A stretch of 12,099 bases of DNA from Aquirhabdus sp. (GTDB lineage Bacteria > Pseudomonadota > Gammaproteobacteria > Pseudomonadales > Moraxellaceae): NCBI GenBank assembly GCA_030150135.1, contig JASLGO010000145.1, positions 1 through 12,099 of the forward strand, in the 5' to 3' direction. Shown in pieces: positions 1-6,596 of the stretch. The translations under genes were made by a program, and so were the position numbers. Each line of letters opens with the position of its first letter. Positions within the stretch are counted from its first letter, which is position 1. Under the pieces are notes generated by a model. It searched no databases and was not told where the DNA came from. It saw only the letters and a list, made by a program, of their open reading frames with translations.

Positions 1-160
1 TGTTCATAACGGAAATATCCTATAGGTTGTTAAAAATGTGTCCGACAAAAGACGTGCGACCTTTATATCAATGAGTTCAAGGCTTGGCAAGCGATACATA
101 CGAAGAATACTAAAAATAATCATAATAAAAAAACATTAAGTCTTTATCGCTTGATTCATT

Positions 161-655
161 TTACTTTTCTTTTTTTACAATATATTCCTGCAAAACCTTG
201 ATATCTTTAGTTAATTTATCAACTTGCATACTCAAATGATGTACTAACGTCGTTAATTCACCAATTTCACGATGTGATGCGATCCCCAAACGACCAATCG
301 CCTGATTAATACTCTCATCTAACGCTTTTTCAACCTTATTGCGAGTACCTGATACGCGTTCATTGACTTTTTCACGAACTTCTTCAACTGCACCAGAAGT
401 CGTATCGACAATCTCGGTTGTTTTGGATTCCAGCTCTTCACCCACTTTGACCAAAGAATCAAAAAGTCGAGAACCTTCTTCTTCTGCACGAGAAAAAGCA
501 CCTAATCCAGCAAGCCAAATTTGCTGAGTATACTTACGAAAATCCAATCCTCCCTTACGGCGAGGTTCTTCTGGGTTGGGTTGGTCAGATGATGTCATAT
601 TCGCCTCGAGTTCGATATGCTTACTTGCTGTGGTCTTAGAAGTGCGATGCTTCAT
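161..655 (-). CDS. Phasin-family (PhaI/PhaF-like) granule-associated protein, 164 aa
   Basis: The product resembles the polyhydroxyalkanoate granule-associated phasins PhaI and PhaF, which are amphipathic proteins that coat storage granules and help position them. The diagnostic stretch is QIWLAGLGAFSRAEEEG (about residues 45-61), followed by a long charged amphipathic helix. The C-terminal part (about residues 130-160) is a heptad-like, coiled-coil-prone segment ending in lysines. There is no lysine/alanine-rich histone-like tail, so it is closer to PhaI than to PhaF. The frame stays open upstream to 796, but I place the start at the ATG at 655, because AAGGAA lies about nine bases before it. 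A second ATG at 598 also has GAGG in front and would give a 145 aa protein that still holds the whole family domain. The gene diverges from the one at 1067. No PHA synthase is in view, so polyester storage is not shown; phasin-like proteins also occur in species that may not store PHA. Confidence 0.82.
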   Translation of the reverse strand: MKHRTSKTTASKHIELEANMTSSDQPNPEEPRRKGGLDFRKYTQQIWLAGLGAFSRAEEEGSRLFDSLVKVGEELESKTTEIVDTTSGAVEEVREKVNERVSGTRNKVEKALDESINQAIGRLGIASHREIGELTTLVHHLSMQVDKLTKDIKVLQEYIVKKEK

Positions 656-670
656 TACAATCGTTCCTTC

Positions 671-701
671 ATATAAATCATCTCTTAAAGTTGATTTATA
701 T
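671..701 (-). promoter_or_regulatory. Perfect 10-bp inverted repeat in the phasin leader, next to its ribosome binding site
   Basis: ATATAAATCA (671-680) and TGATTTATAT (692-701) are perfect reverse complements separated by 11 bases. The repeat ends directly beside the AAGGAA ribosome binding site (complement of 664-669). It could be an operator, or a leader hairpin that controls access to the ribosome. The arm at 692-701 also reads as TATAAA on the minus strand, a possible -10 element, but I see no good -35 at the right distance. Confidence 0.4.
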
Positions 702-755
702 TCTTGTGTGCTTGAATTAGGGCGCGTGTTCAACGAATGACGGAATCGCCATTCT

Positions 756-774
756 ATTACGTATTGGACGTAAT
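756..774. promoter_or_regulatory. Inverted repeat ATTACGT-N5-ACGTAAT
   Basis: Seven-base perfect arms (756-762 and 768-774) flank a five-base centre, about 100 bases upstream of the chosen phasin start. The size and symmetry fit a dimeric regulator site. It lies in the part of the open frame upstream of the phasin start, which supports reading that part as non-coding. No regulator can be named. Confidence 0.3.
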
Positions 775-848
775 GAGTTATACATGATTGTAGCATAGCA
801 GAATAACATTAAACCCACGACCTACATCGCAAGTTCTTTTGATGAAAA

Positions 849-863
849 TCGTCACTGTGACGA
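849..863. promoter_or_regulatory. 15-bp palindrome, possible operator
   Basis: TCGTCACTGTGACGA is perfectly symmetric around the central T at 856. It lies in the divergent gap between the phasin gene and the gene at 1067. A palindrome this short and tight is more typical of a protein-binding site than of an RNA hairpin, because a one-base loop cannot form. The regulator is unknown. Confidence 0.35.
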
Positions 864-881
864 ATTGATTGCAAATTCCAA

Positions 882-916
882 AACACAGATTGTTTCAAAA
901 ATGCAATCTTTGTGTT
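882..916. repeat. Imperfect inverted repeat in the divergent gap
   Basis: AACACAGATTG (882-892) pairs with CAATCTTTGTGTT (904-916), with a two-base bulge and an 11-base loop. A further copy of GATTGCA at 867-873 is the exact reverse complement of TGCAATC at 902-908, so the right arm can pair with two upstream partners. There is no T-run on either side, so it is not an intrinsic terminator. It could be a cluster of binding half-sites. Confidence 0.3.
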
Positions 917-963
917 AATTTCCACGAACGCCTAAAGATTAGAGGGCTAAACTTATTAACTTC

Positions 964-987
964 GTATTTATTTCATCAAATAAATAC
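964..987. promoter_or_regulatory. Perfect 10-bp inverted repeat, 4-base centre
   Basis: GTATTTATTT (964-973) and AAATAAATAC (978-987) are perfect reverse complements around CATC, about 80 bases before the start at 1067. An overlapping alternative pairing exists: CATCAA (974-979) with TTGATG (988-993). The two hairpins exclude each other. Either an operator or an RNA leader structure for the downstream gene is possible, and nothing in the sequence decides between them. Confidence 0.35.
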
Positions 988-1066
988 TTGATGGCAAAGA
1001 AAACGTACAATTGGTTTTTATGAGTTAATGAACTTGTAGGCTGTTTGGGTTTGTGGATGGAGCTGA

Positions 1067-1762
1067 ATGTTCATGGAAGATCGGTCAGAACACTTAAATT
1101 TTGCAAGTGTCGTGCAAACCGTCGCGCTGGTGATATTAGAAGCTTTTCTAACTTTTCTTTTGCAGTCCGATCGTCAATCTAAAAGACTTGCGCAGCATCT
1201 TATCCAACAACAAGCATTGGTTGAGTTAAGGACATCTTTTCCATCCATCGTCATTTTTGTAACATTTACTTCACGCGGAGTGCTATTGGATGCAAAAAAG
1301 CCAGAACGCGCTATAGATGCCGTCATTACAGCATCATTCAAAGACTTGGTTCATGGTTTTTTTACTGCCCCCGCCTCTTCAATGCGAAGAATACAAATTG
1401 ATGGACCAATTGAATTAATTGAGGAATTAAGGGTACTCATGAGTAGTTTCAACTTGCAGGAAATTATCAATCACTGGCTACAATCCGATTGGTTTAAGTC
1501 ATTACTCGTTCCTACAAAAACTGTTGATGAAAATGGTGATCCAATTTCTAGTGGACGCTCTTCACGTCAACATCGAACATTAATTAAAAAATTAAATGAT
1601 CAACAATTGCTTGTCGACCAAATGAATCTACAAGCAAAAGAACAAATGTATGTGATTGAAAAACTTCATAGACGCATGAAGTTATATATGATGATTGGCT
1701 TAGTCTTATTAGGATCGCTGTCCGCAGGCCTTATTGCGACTCTTATTCATTTTTGGCACTAA
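1067..1762 (+). CDS. UbiJ/SCP2-like domain protein with coiled coil and C-terminal membrane anchor, 231 aa
   Basis: The function is not established. Residues about 15-140 follow the layout of UbiJ, the SCP2-fold accessory protein of aerobic ubiquinone synthesis. In order these are a leading helix (EAFLTFLLQSD), a short strand (LVEL), a hydrophobic strand (PSIVIFVTFTSRGVLL), a block like UbiJ's DCTVIAYASVLPKL (DAVITASFKDLV), and a strand-turn-helix (IQIDGPIELIEELRVLM) matching UbiJ's ELEVQGDIQVVQNF. This comparison is from memory. Residues 141-170 are polar and probably flexible. Residues about 170-205 form a charged coiled-coil-like helix, and residues 206-229 form one hydrophobic membrane helix with only two residues after it, so the protein looks tail-anchored facing the cytoplasm. 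GGAG at 1059-1062 suits either the ATG at 1067 or the one at 1073. It is divergent from the phasin gene. It is probably not the main UbiJ, which normally lies between ubiE and ubiB. Confidence 0.7.
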   Translation: MFMEDRSEHLNFASVVQTVALVILEAFLTFLLQSDRQSKRLAQHLIQQQALVELRTSFPSIVIFVTFTSRGVLLDAKKPERAIDAVITASFKDLVHGFFTAPASSMRRIQIDGPIELIEELRVLMSSFNLQEIINHWLQSDWFKSLLVPTKTVDENGDPISSGRSSRQHRTLIKKLNDQQLLVDQMNLQAKEQMYVIEKLHRRMKLYMMIGLVLLGSLSAGLIATLIHFWH

Positions 1763-1782
1763 ATTAACACTGAAATAAGTTT

Positions 1783-1803
1783 ACAGAGCTCTCAGAGCCC
1801 TGT
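1783..1803. terminator. Weak hairpin between convergent genes, possible terminator
   Basis: ACAG-A-GCTC (1783-1791) pairs with GAGC-C-CTGT (1795-1803) around a TCA loop, with a single A/C mismatch. It lies in the 59-base gap between the convergent genes ending at 1762 and 1822. There is no proper T-run on either side, so it would be a poor intrinsic terminator. Confidence 0.3.
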
Positions 1804-1821
1804 TGATGCTTTTGAAAATAA

Positions 1822-2970
1822 TCAATACCCTTCTGGACGCTCAAGTGGCAATTTTTGCCCAATAGCTTTCTCTAAATCAGCTAACAAGAACGAATCATCT
1901 TCGCAGGCAAAACTGATACTCACCCCTGACGCCCCTGCTCGCCCTGTGCGTCCGATCCGATGAACGTAGTCTTCCGCTTGCTCAGGTAACGTGTAATTAA
2001 TGACATGACTCACATTATCCACATGAATCCCACGACCTGCGACATCGGTCGCAATCATAATTTGTGTCTTACCGGCCTTAAACTGATCAAGCATTTTGAT
2101 GCGCTTATCTTGCGGAATTTCGCCAGATAACATCCCAACTTTATAACCTTGATCTTTAAGGCGATCATATAACTTTCTTACCTGATCGCGGCGATTAGCA
2201 AAAATCATTACTTTATCAATGTCTTCCGATTCAAGCAGCTCTTTTAGCAACCGCTCTTTATCACGACGACTGACAATAAACACACGTTGATGCACACGTT
2301 CACTGGTCTTTTGCTCAGGTTCAATTTCAACCGTGACTGGTTCAAATAGCCATTGCTGCGCAAGATTCAACACGTCATAGCTAAATGTCGCAGAAAACAT
2401 CAATGTCTGACGATCTGCTTTAGGTGGTGCAAGGCGCACAATTCGCTTCACGGATGGTATAAAACCCATATCCAGCAAACGATCCGCTTCATCAATGACT
2501 AAAAACTCTAGACGATCCAGCCAAACTTCTTTTTGATCCAAGAAATCAATTAATCGACCTGGTGTGGCAACCATAATATCAACAAAACGCTTATCCAACG
2601 CTTTGCGCTGCTTATCATAATCGACGCCACCAAGCAAAGTGACCACATTCAGCTTAGTATGTTTTAACAACGCAATCGCATCATTTTCGATTTGCAAAGC
2701 CAACTCACGAGTTGGCGCAAGAATCAATGCGCGCGGTTCGCCACGAAAGCGCTCATCATGCACAGGGTTATTCAATAGATCATTGATAATGCTAATTAAA
2801 AAAGCAGCAGTTTTTCCTGTTCCAGTTTGAGCACGCCCAATTGCATCATGCCCTGCAAGTGTAAAGCGCAAAACTTGCTCTTGTATTGGAGTCATTTTTG
2901 TGAAACCAAGACTTGCAATGCCCTGTTTTAAATCAGGATGTAACGCGACTGAGTCGAAACTCGAACTCAT
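1822..2970 (-). CDS. rhlB: DEAD-box ATP-dependent RNA helicase, RhlB-like, 382 aa
   Basis: This is an RNA-dependent ATPase that opens short RNA duplexes. RhlB proteins work with the RNA degradosome. All core motifs are intact: Q motif GFTKMTPIQ (22-30), motif I AQTGTGKT (47-54), Ia PTRELA (86-91), Ib TPGR (136-139), II DEAD (160-163), III SAT (193-195), motif IV region MIFANR (255-260), V ATDVAGRGIH (307-316) and VI HRIGRTGRAG (337-346). The protein ends at ERPEGY, soon after the second RecA domain. It therefore lacks the basic C-terminal extension of E. coli RhlB and the longer tails of RhlE. The ATG at 2970 has GGAG eleven bases upstream. The gene stands alone, with its promoter region to the right. 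The helicase family is certain; the RhlB name rather than RhlE is a judgement from overall sequence style. Confidence 0.9.
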   Translation of the reverse strand: MSSSFDSVALHPDLKQGIASLGFTKMTPIQEQVLRFTLAGHDAIGRAQTGTGKTAAFLISIINDLLNNPVHDERFRGEPRALILAPTRELALQIENDAIALLKHTKLNVVTLLGGVDYDKQRKALDKRFVDIMVATPGRLIDFLDQKEVWLDRLEFLVIDEADRLLDMGFIPSVKRIVRLAPPKADRQTLMFSATFSYDVLNLAQQWLFEPVTVEIEPEQKTSERVHQRVFIVSRRDKERLLKELLESEDIDKVMIFANRRDQVRKLYDRLKDQGYKVGMLSGEIPQDKRIKMLDQFKAGKTQIMIATDVAGRGIHVDNVSHVINYTLPEQAEDYVHRIGRTGRAGASGVSISFACEDDSFLLADLEKAIGQKLPLERPEGY

Positions 2971-3040
2971 TATGTTTAATACTCCAATACATCATCATAA
3001 ATGCGCACGATGCTCTAAATCGCACCCTACTCAAACATCA

Positions 3041-3054
3041 ACATAATTTTATGT
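3041..3054. promoter_or_regulatory. Small palindrome upstream of the helicase gene
   Basis: ACATAA (3041-3046) and TTATGT (3049-3054) are perfect reverse complements around TT, about 70 bases upstream of the helicase start. A possible but weak minus-strand promoter lies just downstream of it, with TTGATG then TTAGAG at 17-base spacing. In sequence this AT-rich, a palindrome of this size can arise by chance. Confidence 0.2.
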
Positions 3055-3111
3055 AATCACACAAATAATAAAGTTATTACTATAAAAAATCATTAGAAAT
3101 CTAAAACAAAT

Positions 3112-3149
3112 AAAAAACCGAAGAATGGCGAGCCAAACTTCGGTTTTTT
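3112..3149 (-). terminator. Strong intrinsic terminator of the cold shock gene
   Basis: AAAAAACCGAAG (3112-3123) and CTTCGGTTTTTT (3138-3149) form a perfect 12-bp stem. The 14-base loop holds a smaller TGG/CCA stem. A T-run on both strands makes it bidirectional. It ends transcription of the minus-strand cold shock gene and would also stop plus-strand read-through. Confidence 0.85.
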
Positions 3150-3201
3150 GACACACCTACAAAAAAGCCAAGCTATTCCGTAAGCATGTCTTGATTAATC
3201 G

Positions 3202-3225
3202 GTATTTGTTAACGAAAACAAATAC
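3202..3225 (-). repeat. 9-bp hairpin in the 3' untranslated region of the cold shock mRNA
   Basis: GTATTTGTT (3202-3210) and AACAAATAC (3217-3225) pair perfectly around a 6-base loop, 12 bases downstream of the cold shock stop codon. There is no T-run next to it, and the true terminator lies about 50 bases further on. It may stabilise the message. Confidence 0.4.
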
Positions 3226-3237
3226 GCAGATCATCAA

Positions 3238-3450
3238 TTAGTCAACTGCGCGAACTTCTTCAGCTTGAAAGCCCTTTTGGCCTTTCACAACTGTGAACTC
3301 AACGCGCTGGCCGTCACGCAGAGTGCGGTGGCCGTCGCCTTGAATAGCGCGGAAATGTACGAATACATCGTCGCCGCCATTGCGTTGAATGAAACCAAAA
3401 CCTTTGGTATCGTTAAACCACTTTACTACGCCTTGTTCACGTGTCGTCAT
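3238..3450 (-). CDS. CspA-family cold shock protein, 70 aa
   Basis: This is a small single-domain RNA/single-stranded DNA binding protein that acts as an RNA chaperone. The five-strand cold shock domain fills the whole chain. RNP1 is seen as KGFGFI (residues 16-21) and RNP2 as VFVHF (29-33), with the usual opening GVVKWFND. The frame is open to 3474, but I place the start at the ATG at 3450, which gives the standard MTTREQGVVKWFN amino terminus and has GAGGA eight bases upstream. The 70 aa length is typical. It ends in a strong terminator at 3112-3149. Bacteria usually carry several paralogues, so which csp this is, and whether it is cold-induced, cannot be told here. Confidence 0.93.
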   Translation of the reverse strand: MTTREQGVVKWFNDTKGFGFIQRNGGDDVFVHFRAIQGDGHRTLRDGQRVEFTVVKGQKGFQAEEVRAVD

Positions 3451-3617
3451 GTTTGCAATCCTCATTTTAGACAACTAGAAAAGCTTGTCCGGTGTTGAAG
3501 GTCGCAAAGAAAACACGAAGCAAAAGCTGGGCTCATTTCCGTTGTCATTCTGTGAATCATTCAGCAGTTCCGGTTCAAACCTATTAAAATTTATAAATAG
3601 ACCTATATTTGGTACAT
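3451..3617 (-). other. Leader and promoter region of the cold shock gene
   Basis: This 167-base gap separates two minus-strand genes. It holds the AGGA ribosome binding site of the cold shock gene and probably its promoter. An AT-rich block at about 3582-3605 is a candidate -10 zone, but no clear -35/-10 pair stands out. If transcription starts there, the leader would be about 130 bases, in line with the long leaders known for cspA-type messages. Confidence 0.3.
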
Positions 3618-3911
3618 TTACGTCCCCAGCTTAACACGAAGTAATACGCATGCAAAGCCCATTGAGAGCGTAATTATCACAATAATCCAACCAATATCTT
3701 CAGTATGGAATCGCCTTCTCCACAAAGTTCCCCAAATCGCACCGATTATCAACAAAATCAATAACAAGCTATATTGCGCATTAAATATAGTGTGCAAAAT
3801 CTGAACAGAGTCTGCTGTAAATGCAGTAACAGGTGAAGTTTGTTCTATCGCTTTCGCCTCCATTCCCGTCAGAAATAAACTTAAATATAAAATGTATCTG
3901 AATATTTCCAT
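3618..3911 (-). CDS. Small membrane protein with signal peptide and two membrane helices, 97 aa
   Basis: I do not recognise the family. The amino end is signal-peptide-like: a short start, then the hydrophobic run ILYLSLFLTG and a possible cleavage site after MEAKA near residue 21. The mature part has two membrane helices, YSLLLILLIIGAIWGTLW (about 47-64) and IGWIIVIITLSMGFACVLL (about 73-91), joined by a basic loop containing RRRFH. The positive loop suggests both ends of the mature protein face outward. This layout, and the size, recall VirB2/TrbC-type pilins, but no conjugation gene lies nearby and the resemblance may be chance. Four start codons in a row (GTG at 3920, ATG at 3917, 3914 and 3911) are possible. 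AAAGG eight bases ahead favours 3911. A rarely seen, probably lineage-specific gene. Confidence 0.55.
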   Translation of the reverse strand: MEIFRYILYLSLFLTGMEAKAIEQTSPVTAFTADSVQILHTIFNAQYSLLLILLIIGAIWGTLWRRRFHTEDIGWIIVIITLSMGFACVLLRVKLGT

Positions 3912-3920
3912 CATCATCAC

Positions 3921-4181
3921 CTTTCCAACAGCAAAATGAACGTTTTACCCATTGCATCGTTCTGCGATTTTGCGTATCTTCCTTGCAAAGTATGAGCTAA
4001 AATCGCATATTTCGAAGTAGTTTGCTAAATTAACTGAATTCGTAAACTTGCTCAACCAGTCTTTTACAGACGTTTTGTTGAAACATTTTTTTACGATATT
4101 CCCATTTTTAGCTTTATTGATGTTTACAAAAGCACCCATTAGGTCGTTTTTCAATCTAGTGCCGCTTTAGGAGTACAGTAA
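3921..4181. other. AT-rich divergent gap upstream of aroQ
   Basis: These 261 bases separate the small membrane protein gene (minus) from aroQ (plus). They must hold the aroQ promoter, but no convincing -35/-10 pair stands out. The AGGAG ribosome binding site of aroQ is at 4169-4173. A minus-strand frame at 3945-4154 stays open for 69 codons from a TTG, but has no ribosome binding site and no recognisable protein, so I do not call it a gene. Confidence 0.4.
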
Positions 4182-4628
4182 GTGGTCGATATTCTTGTGC
4201 TACATGGCCCAAATCTCAATTTATTAGGCAAGCGCGAACCGACATTATATGGCCACACCACATTAGATGATATCAATTCATCACTCACCGCACAGGCGAA
4301 TACTGCGGGTTATCAATTAGAAAGTTTACAAAGTAATTGGGAAGGCGCGCTGATTGATCGAATTCATCAAGCACGCACAGATGGAACTCGCTTCATTATT
4401 ATCAATGCTGGTGCACTGACACATACCTCTGTTGGTATTCGAGATGCTTTATTGGCAGCAGAAAAACCTTTTATCGAAGTTCATTTATCCAATGTCTATG
4501 CGCGGGAATCATTTCGCCATCATTCATTTTTAGCAGATAAAGCAATTGCCGTAATCAGTGGTTTAGGTGCCGCTGGGTATGAAGCTGCTTTGCGTTACAT
4601 TATTCAGTCACTGAATACCAGAAGCTAA
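4182..4628 (+). CDS. aroQ: Type II 3-dehydroquinate dehydratase, 148 aa
   Basis: The enzyme converts 3-dehydroquinate to 3-dehydroshikimate in the shikimate pathway to aromatic amino acids; type II enzymes are dodecamers in the cytoplasm. The active-site residues are all present: PNLN (10-13), the lid with R18 and the catalytic base Y23, N75 and H81 in IIINAGALTHTS (72-83), the catalytic acid H101 in EVHLSN (99-104), and R112 in ARESFRHHS. The length is normal. Translation starts at a GTG, eight bases after AGGAG. It lies 138 bases ahead of accB in the same direction, an order common in gammaproteobacteria, so the genes may share some transcription. Confidence 0.97.
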   Translation: MVDILVLHGPNLNLLGKREPTLYGHTTLDDINSSLTAQANTAGYQLESLQSNWEGALIDRIHQARTDGTRFIIINAGALTHTSVGIRDALLAAEKPFIEVHLSNVYARESFRHHSFLADKAIAVISGLGAAGYEAALRYIIQSLNTRS

Positions 4629-4766
4629 TGTGCAAAGTCACAGATTCACAACACAAATTGTAAAAATTGCCAGTGTGGCGCCAAGATTAAATTGCGATGA
4701 TCTCCCGCAAATAACGGTAACGCAATAAATTGACTGTAACTTTAATTTTTTATAGAGACTATATTA

Positions 4767-5198
4767 ATGGACATTCGTAAAATTAAGAAACTGATTGATT
4801 TAATGATCGAATCAGACTTAGAAGCTATTGAAGTTAAAGAAGGCGATCAGTCCATTGCCCTGACACGACGCGTAGCTAGAAGTGTTGAGCAACCTCAACC
4901 TCAAACCATTTCAATACTTCCTCGTACACCAAACACCCCAGCATCGGTCAATACACCTCAAGGTCGTATTGAGACTTCACCGATGGTTGGCGTTTTTTAT
5001 GCTGCACCGAATCCAGGTGAGGCATCATTTGTCAAAGTCGGTCAAAAAATTAATGTCGGCGATCAAATTGGGATCGTTGAAGCGATGAAAATCATGAATC
5101 CTGTTGAAGCGACACAAAGTGGTGTCGTTGCTGAAATTTTGGCAAAAAATGGTGAAGTTGTTCAATTTGGTCAGCCTTTGATTCGTTTACAGGATTAA
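4767..5198 (+). CDS. accB: Biotin carboxyl carrier protein of acetyl-CoA carboxylase, 143 aa
   Basis: AccB carries the carboxybiotin between the biotin carboxylase AccC and the carboxyltransferase AccAD in the first step of fatty acid synthesis. The amino-terminal helix (MDIRKIKKLIDLMIES) contacts AccC. A proline/glutamine-rich linker spans about residues 36-66. The biotinyl domain runs from about 70 to 143, with the biotinylated lysine K108 in EAMKIMN (105-111). The SPMVGVFYAAPNPGEASF segment (71-88) matches the 'thumb' of E. coli BCCP. It is only five bases from accC, so the two are clearly one operon. In E. coli, AccB represses its own operon; nothing here shows whether that holds. Confidence 0.97.
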   Translation: MDIRKIKKLIDLMIESDLEAIEVKEGDQSIALTRRVARSVEQPQPQTISILPRTPNTPASVNTPQGRIETSPMVGVFYAAPNPGEASFVKVGQKINVGDQIGIVEAMKIMNPVEATQSGVVAEILAKNGEVVQFGQPLIRLQD

Positions 5199-5203
5199 GC
5201 CGA

Positions 5204-6586
5204 ATGTCGTCTCAATCACATGTAACTGCAGCAGAAAAACCGCTTTTACGTAAAATCCTGATTGCAAACCGCGGTGAAATCGCATTGCGCATTGCACGTG
5301 CTTGTCGCACGCTCGGAATCAAAACTGTTGGTGTTTACTCCACTGCTGATAGTGAGTTAATGCATCTACGCTTTGTTGATGAAGCGGTTTGTATTGGTCC
5401 AAGTGCAAGCAAAGATAGTTATTTGAATGTGACTGCAATTTTGACAGCTGCCGAGCTGACTGGTGCTGATGCAATCCATCCTGGCTATGGATTTTTATCT
5501 GAAAATGCTGACTTTGCTGATGCAATTGAACAAGCTGGGTTAGTTTTTATTGGTCCTCGTCCAGAACATATTCGATTAATGGGAAATAAAGTCTCTGCGA
5601 TCAATGCCATGAAAAAAAGTGGTGTTCCCACAGTTCCTGGTTCAAATACAGCGATTACCTCTGAAAATGCAATTGGTGAGTCGATCAAGATTGGCTTCCC
5701 ACTCATCGTCAAAGCTGCGGCTGGCGGTGGTGGTCGTGGTATGCGCATTGTTTTGAAATCTGAAGATCTGATCGAAGCGGTTCAATCTGCTCAGAATGAA
5801 GCTCGAATGTGGTTTAACGATGAAACCGTTTATATGGAACGTTTCCTTCAGACTCCTCGACATGTAGAAGTACAAGTTTTAGGTGATGGTGCAGGTCATG
5901 CGATTCATTTATATGATCGCGATTGCTCCTTGCAACGTCGCCATCAAAAAGTATTAGAAGAAGCTCCTGCTCCTAATATTCCAGAACAAGCTCGTCAGGA
6001 TATTTTTGCAGCTTGTGTTCGTGCTTGTCAGGACATGGGATATCGTGGCGCGGGAACTTTCGAATTCTTATTTGAAAATGGTCAATACTTCTTCATCGAA
6101 ATGAATACCCGCGTTCAAGTTGAACATCCTGTAACGGAATGCATCACAGGTATAGATATTATTGAGCAGCAAATCCGAATCGCTTCTGGATTAGGCCTCA
6201 ATTTACAACAAGATGATATTGTTGCTCGCGGTCATGCCATTGAATGCCGCATCAACGCTGAAGACCCAAAAACTTTTGCGCCTTCACCAGGTAAGGTTAC
6301 TCAATTCCATGCACCAGGCGGTGCGGGGGTACGCATAGACTCCCATCTCTATAACGGTTATGTTATCCCGCATTGCTACGACTCATTAGTTGCAAAACTG
6401 ATTGTGCACGGTAAGGATCGTCCAACTGCGTTGGCGCGAACACGACAAGCTCTTGATGAAATCATCATTGATGGCGTGAAAACAAACATTCCACTCCATC
6501 GTGATGTGATTATGGTTGATCAAACTTTTAATGATCATGCTGTGGATATTCACGATCTAGAAAAGCGCTTGCTTTTAAATGCATGA
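5204..6586 (+). CDS. accC: Biotin carboxylase subunit of acetyl-CoA carboxylase, 460 aa
   Basis: AccC uses ATP and bicarbonate to carboxylate the biotin on AccB. It has the usual biotin carboxylase N domain (ILIANRGEIALR, 18-29), an ATP-grasp domain with the glycine-rich loop AAGGGGRGM (172-180), and the C domain. Active-site residues are in FIEMNTRVQVEHP (297-309), where E299, N301, R303 and E307 match E288, N290, R292 and E296 of E. coli. R349 in ECRINAED matches R338. K170 and K129 fit the two ATP-binding lysines. The chain is about 13 residues longer at the amino end than the E. coli enzyme (SSQSHVTAAEKPL), and no other start codon in frame would remove this. The start is five bases after accB; AGGA inside the end of accB serves as its ribosome binding site. 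Confidence 0.98.
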   Translation: MSSQSHVTAAEKPLLRKILIANRGEIALRIARACRTLGIKTVGVYSTADSELMHLRFVDEAVCIGPSASKDSYLNVTAILTAAELTGADAIHPGYGFLSENADFADAIEQAGLVFIGPRPEHIRLMGNKVSAINAMKKSGVPTVPGSNTAITSENAIGESIKIGFPLIVKAAAGGGGRGMRIVLKSEDLIEAVQSAQNEARMWFNDETVYMERFLQTPRHVEVQVLGDGAGHAIHLYDRDCSLQRRHQKVLEEAPAPNIPEQARQDIFAACVRACQDMGYRGAGTFEFLFENGQYFFIEMNTRVQVEHPVTECITGIDIIEQQIRIASGLGLNLQQDDIVARGHAIECRINAEDPKTFAPSPGKVTQFHAPGGAGVRIDSHLYNGYVIPHCYDSLVAKLIVHGKDRPTALARTRQALDEIIIDGVKTNIPLHRDVIMVDQTFNDHAVDIHDLEKRLLLNA

Positions 6587-6596
6587 AAGCATGCTG

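Noticed and set aside
1..160. Left edge downstream of the phasin gene
   Set aside because: I looked for a terminator or the end of another gene. There is a T-run on the minus strand near 127-133 but only a very weak stem, and no gene end I can support.
656..796. 47-residue upstream extension of the phasin reading frame
   Set aside because: The extension looks unlike phasins, contains two inverted repeats, and good ribosome binding sites lie at the inner ATGs (655 and 598).
3945..4154. 69-codon minus-strand frame as a gene
   Set aside because: It begins with TTG, has no ribosome binding site, resembles no family I know, and is no longer than chance allows in AT-rich sequence.
4730..4756. TTGACT...TATAGA as the accB promoter
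   Set aside because: The spacing is only 15 bases, and transcription would begin about four bases before the ATG, leaving no room for a ribosome binding site.
5319..5875. Several minus-strand open frames inside accC
   Set aside because: They are shadows of a complete, conserved accC gene and lack family features.
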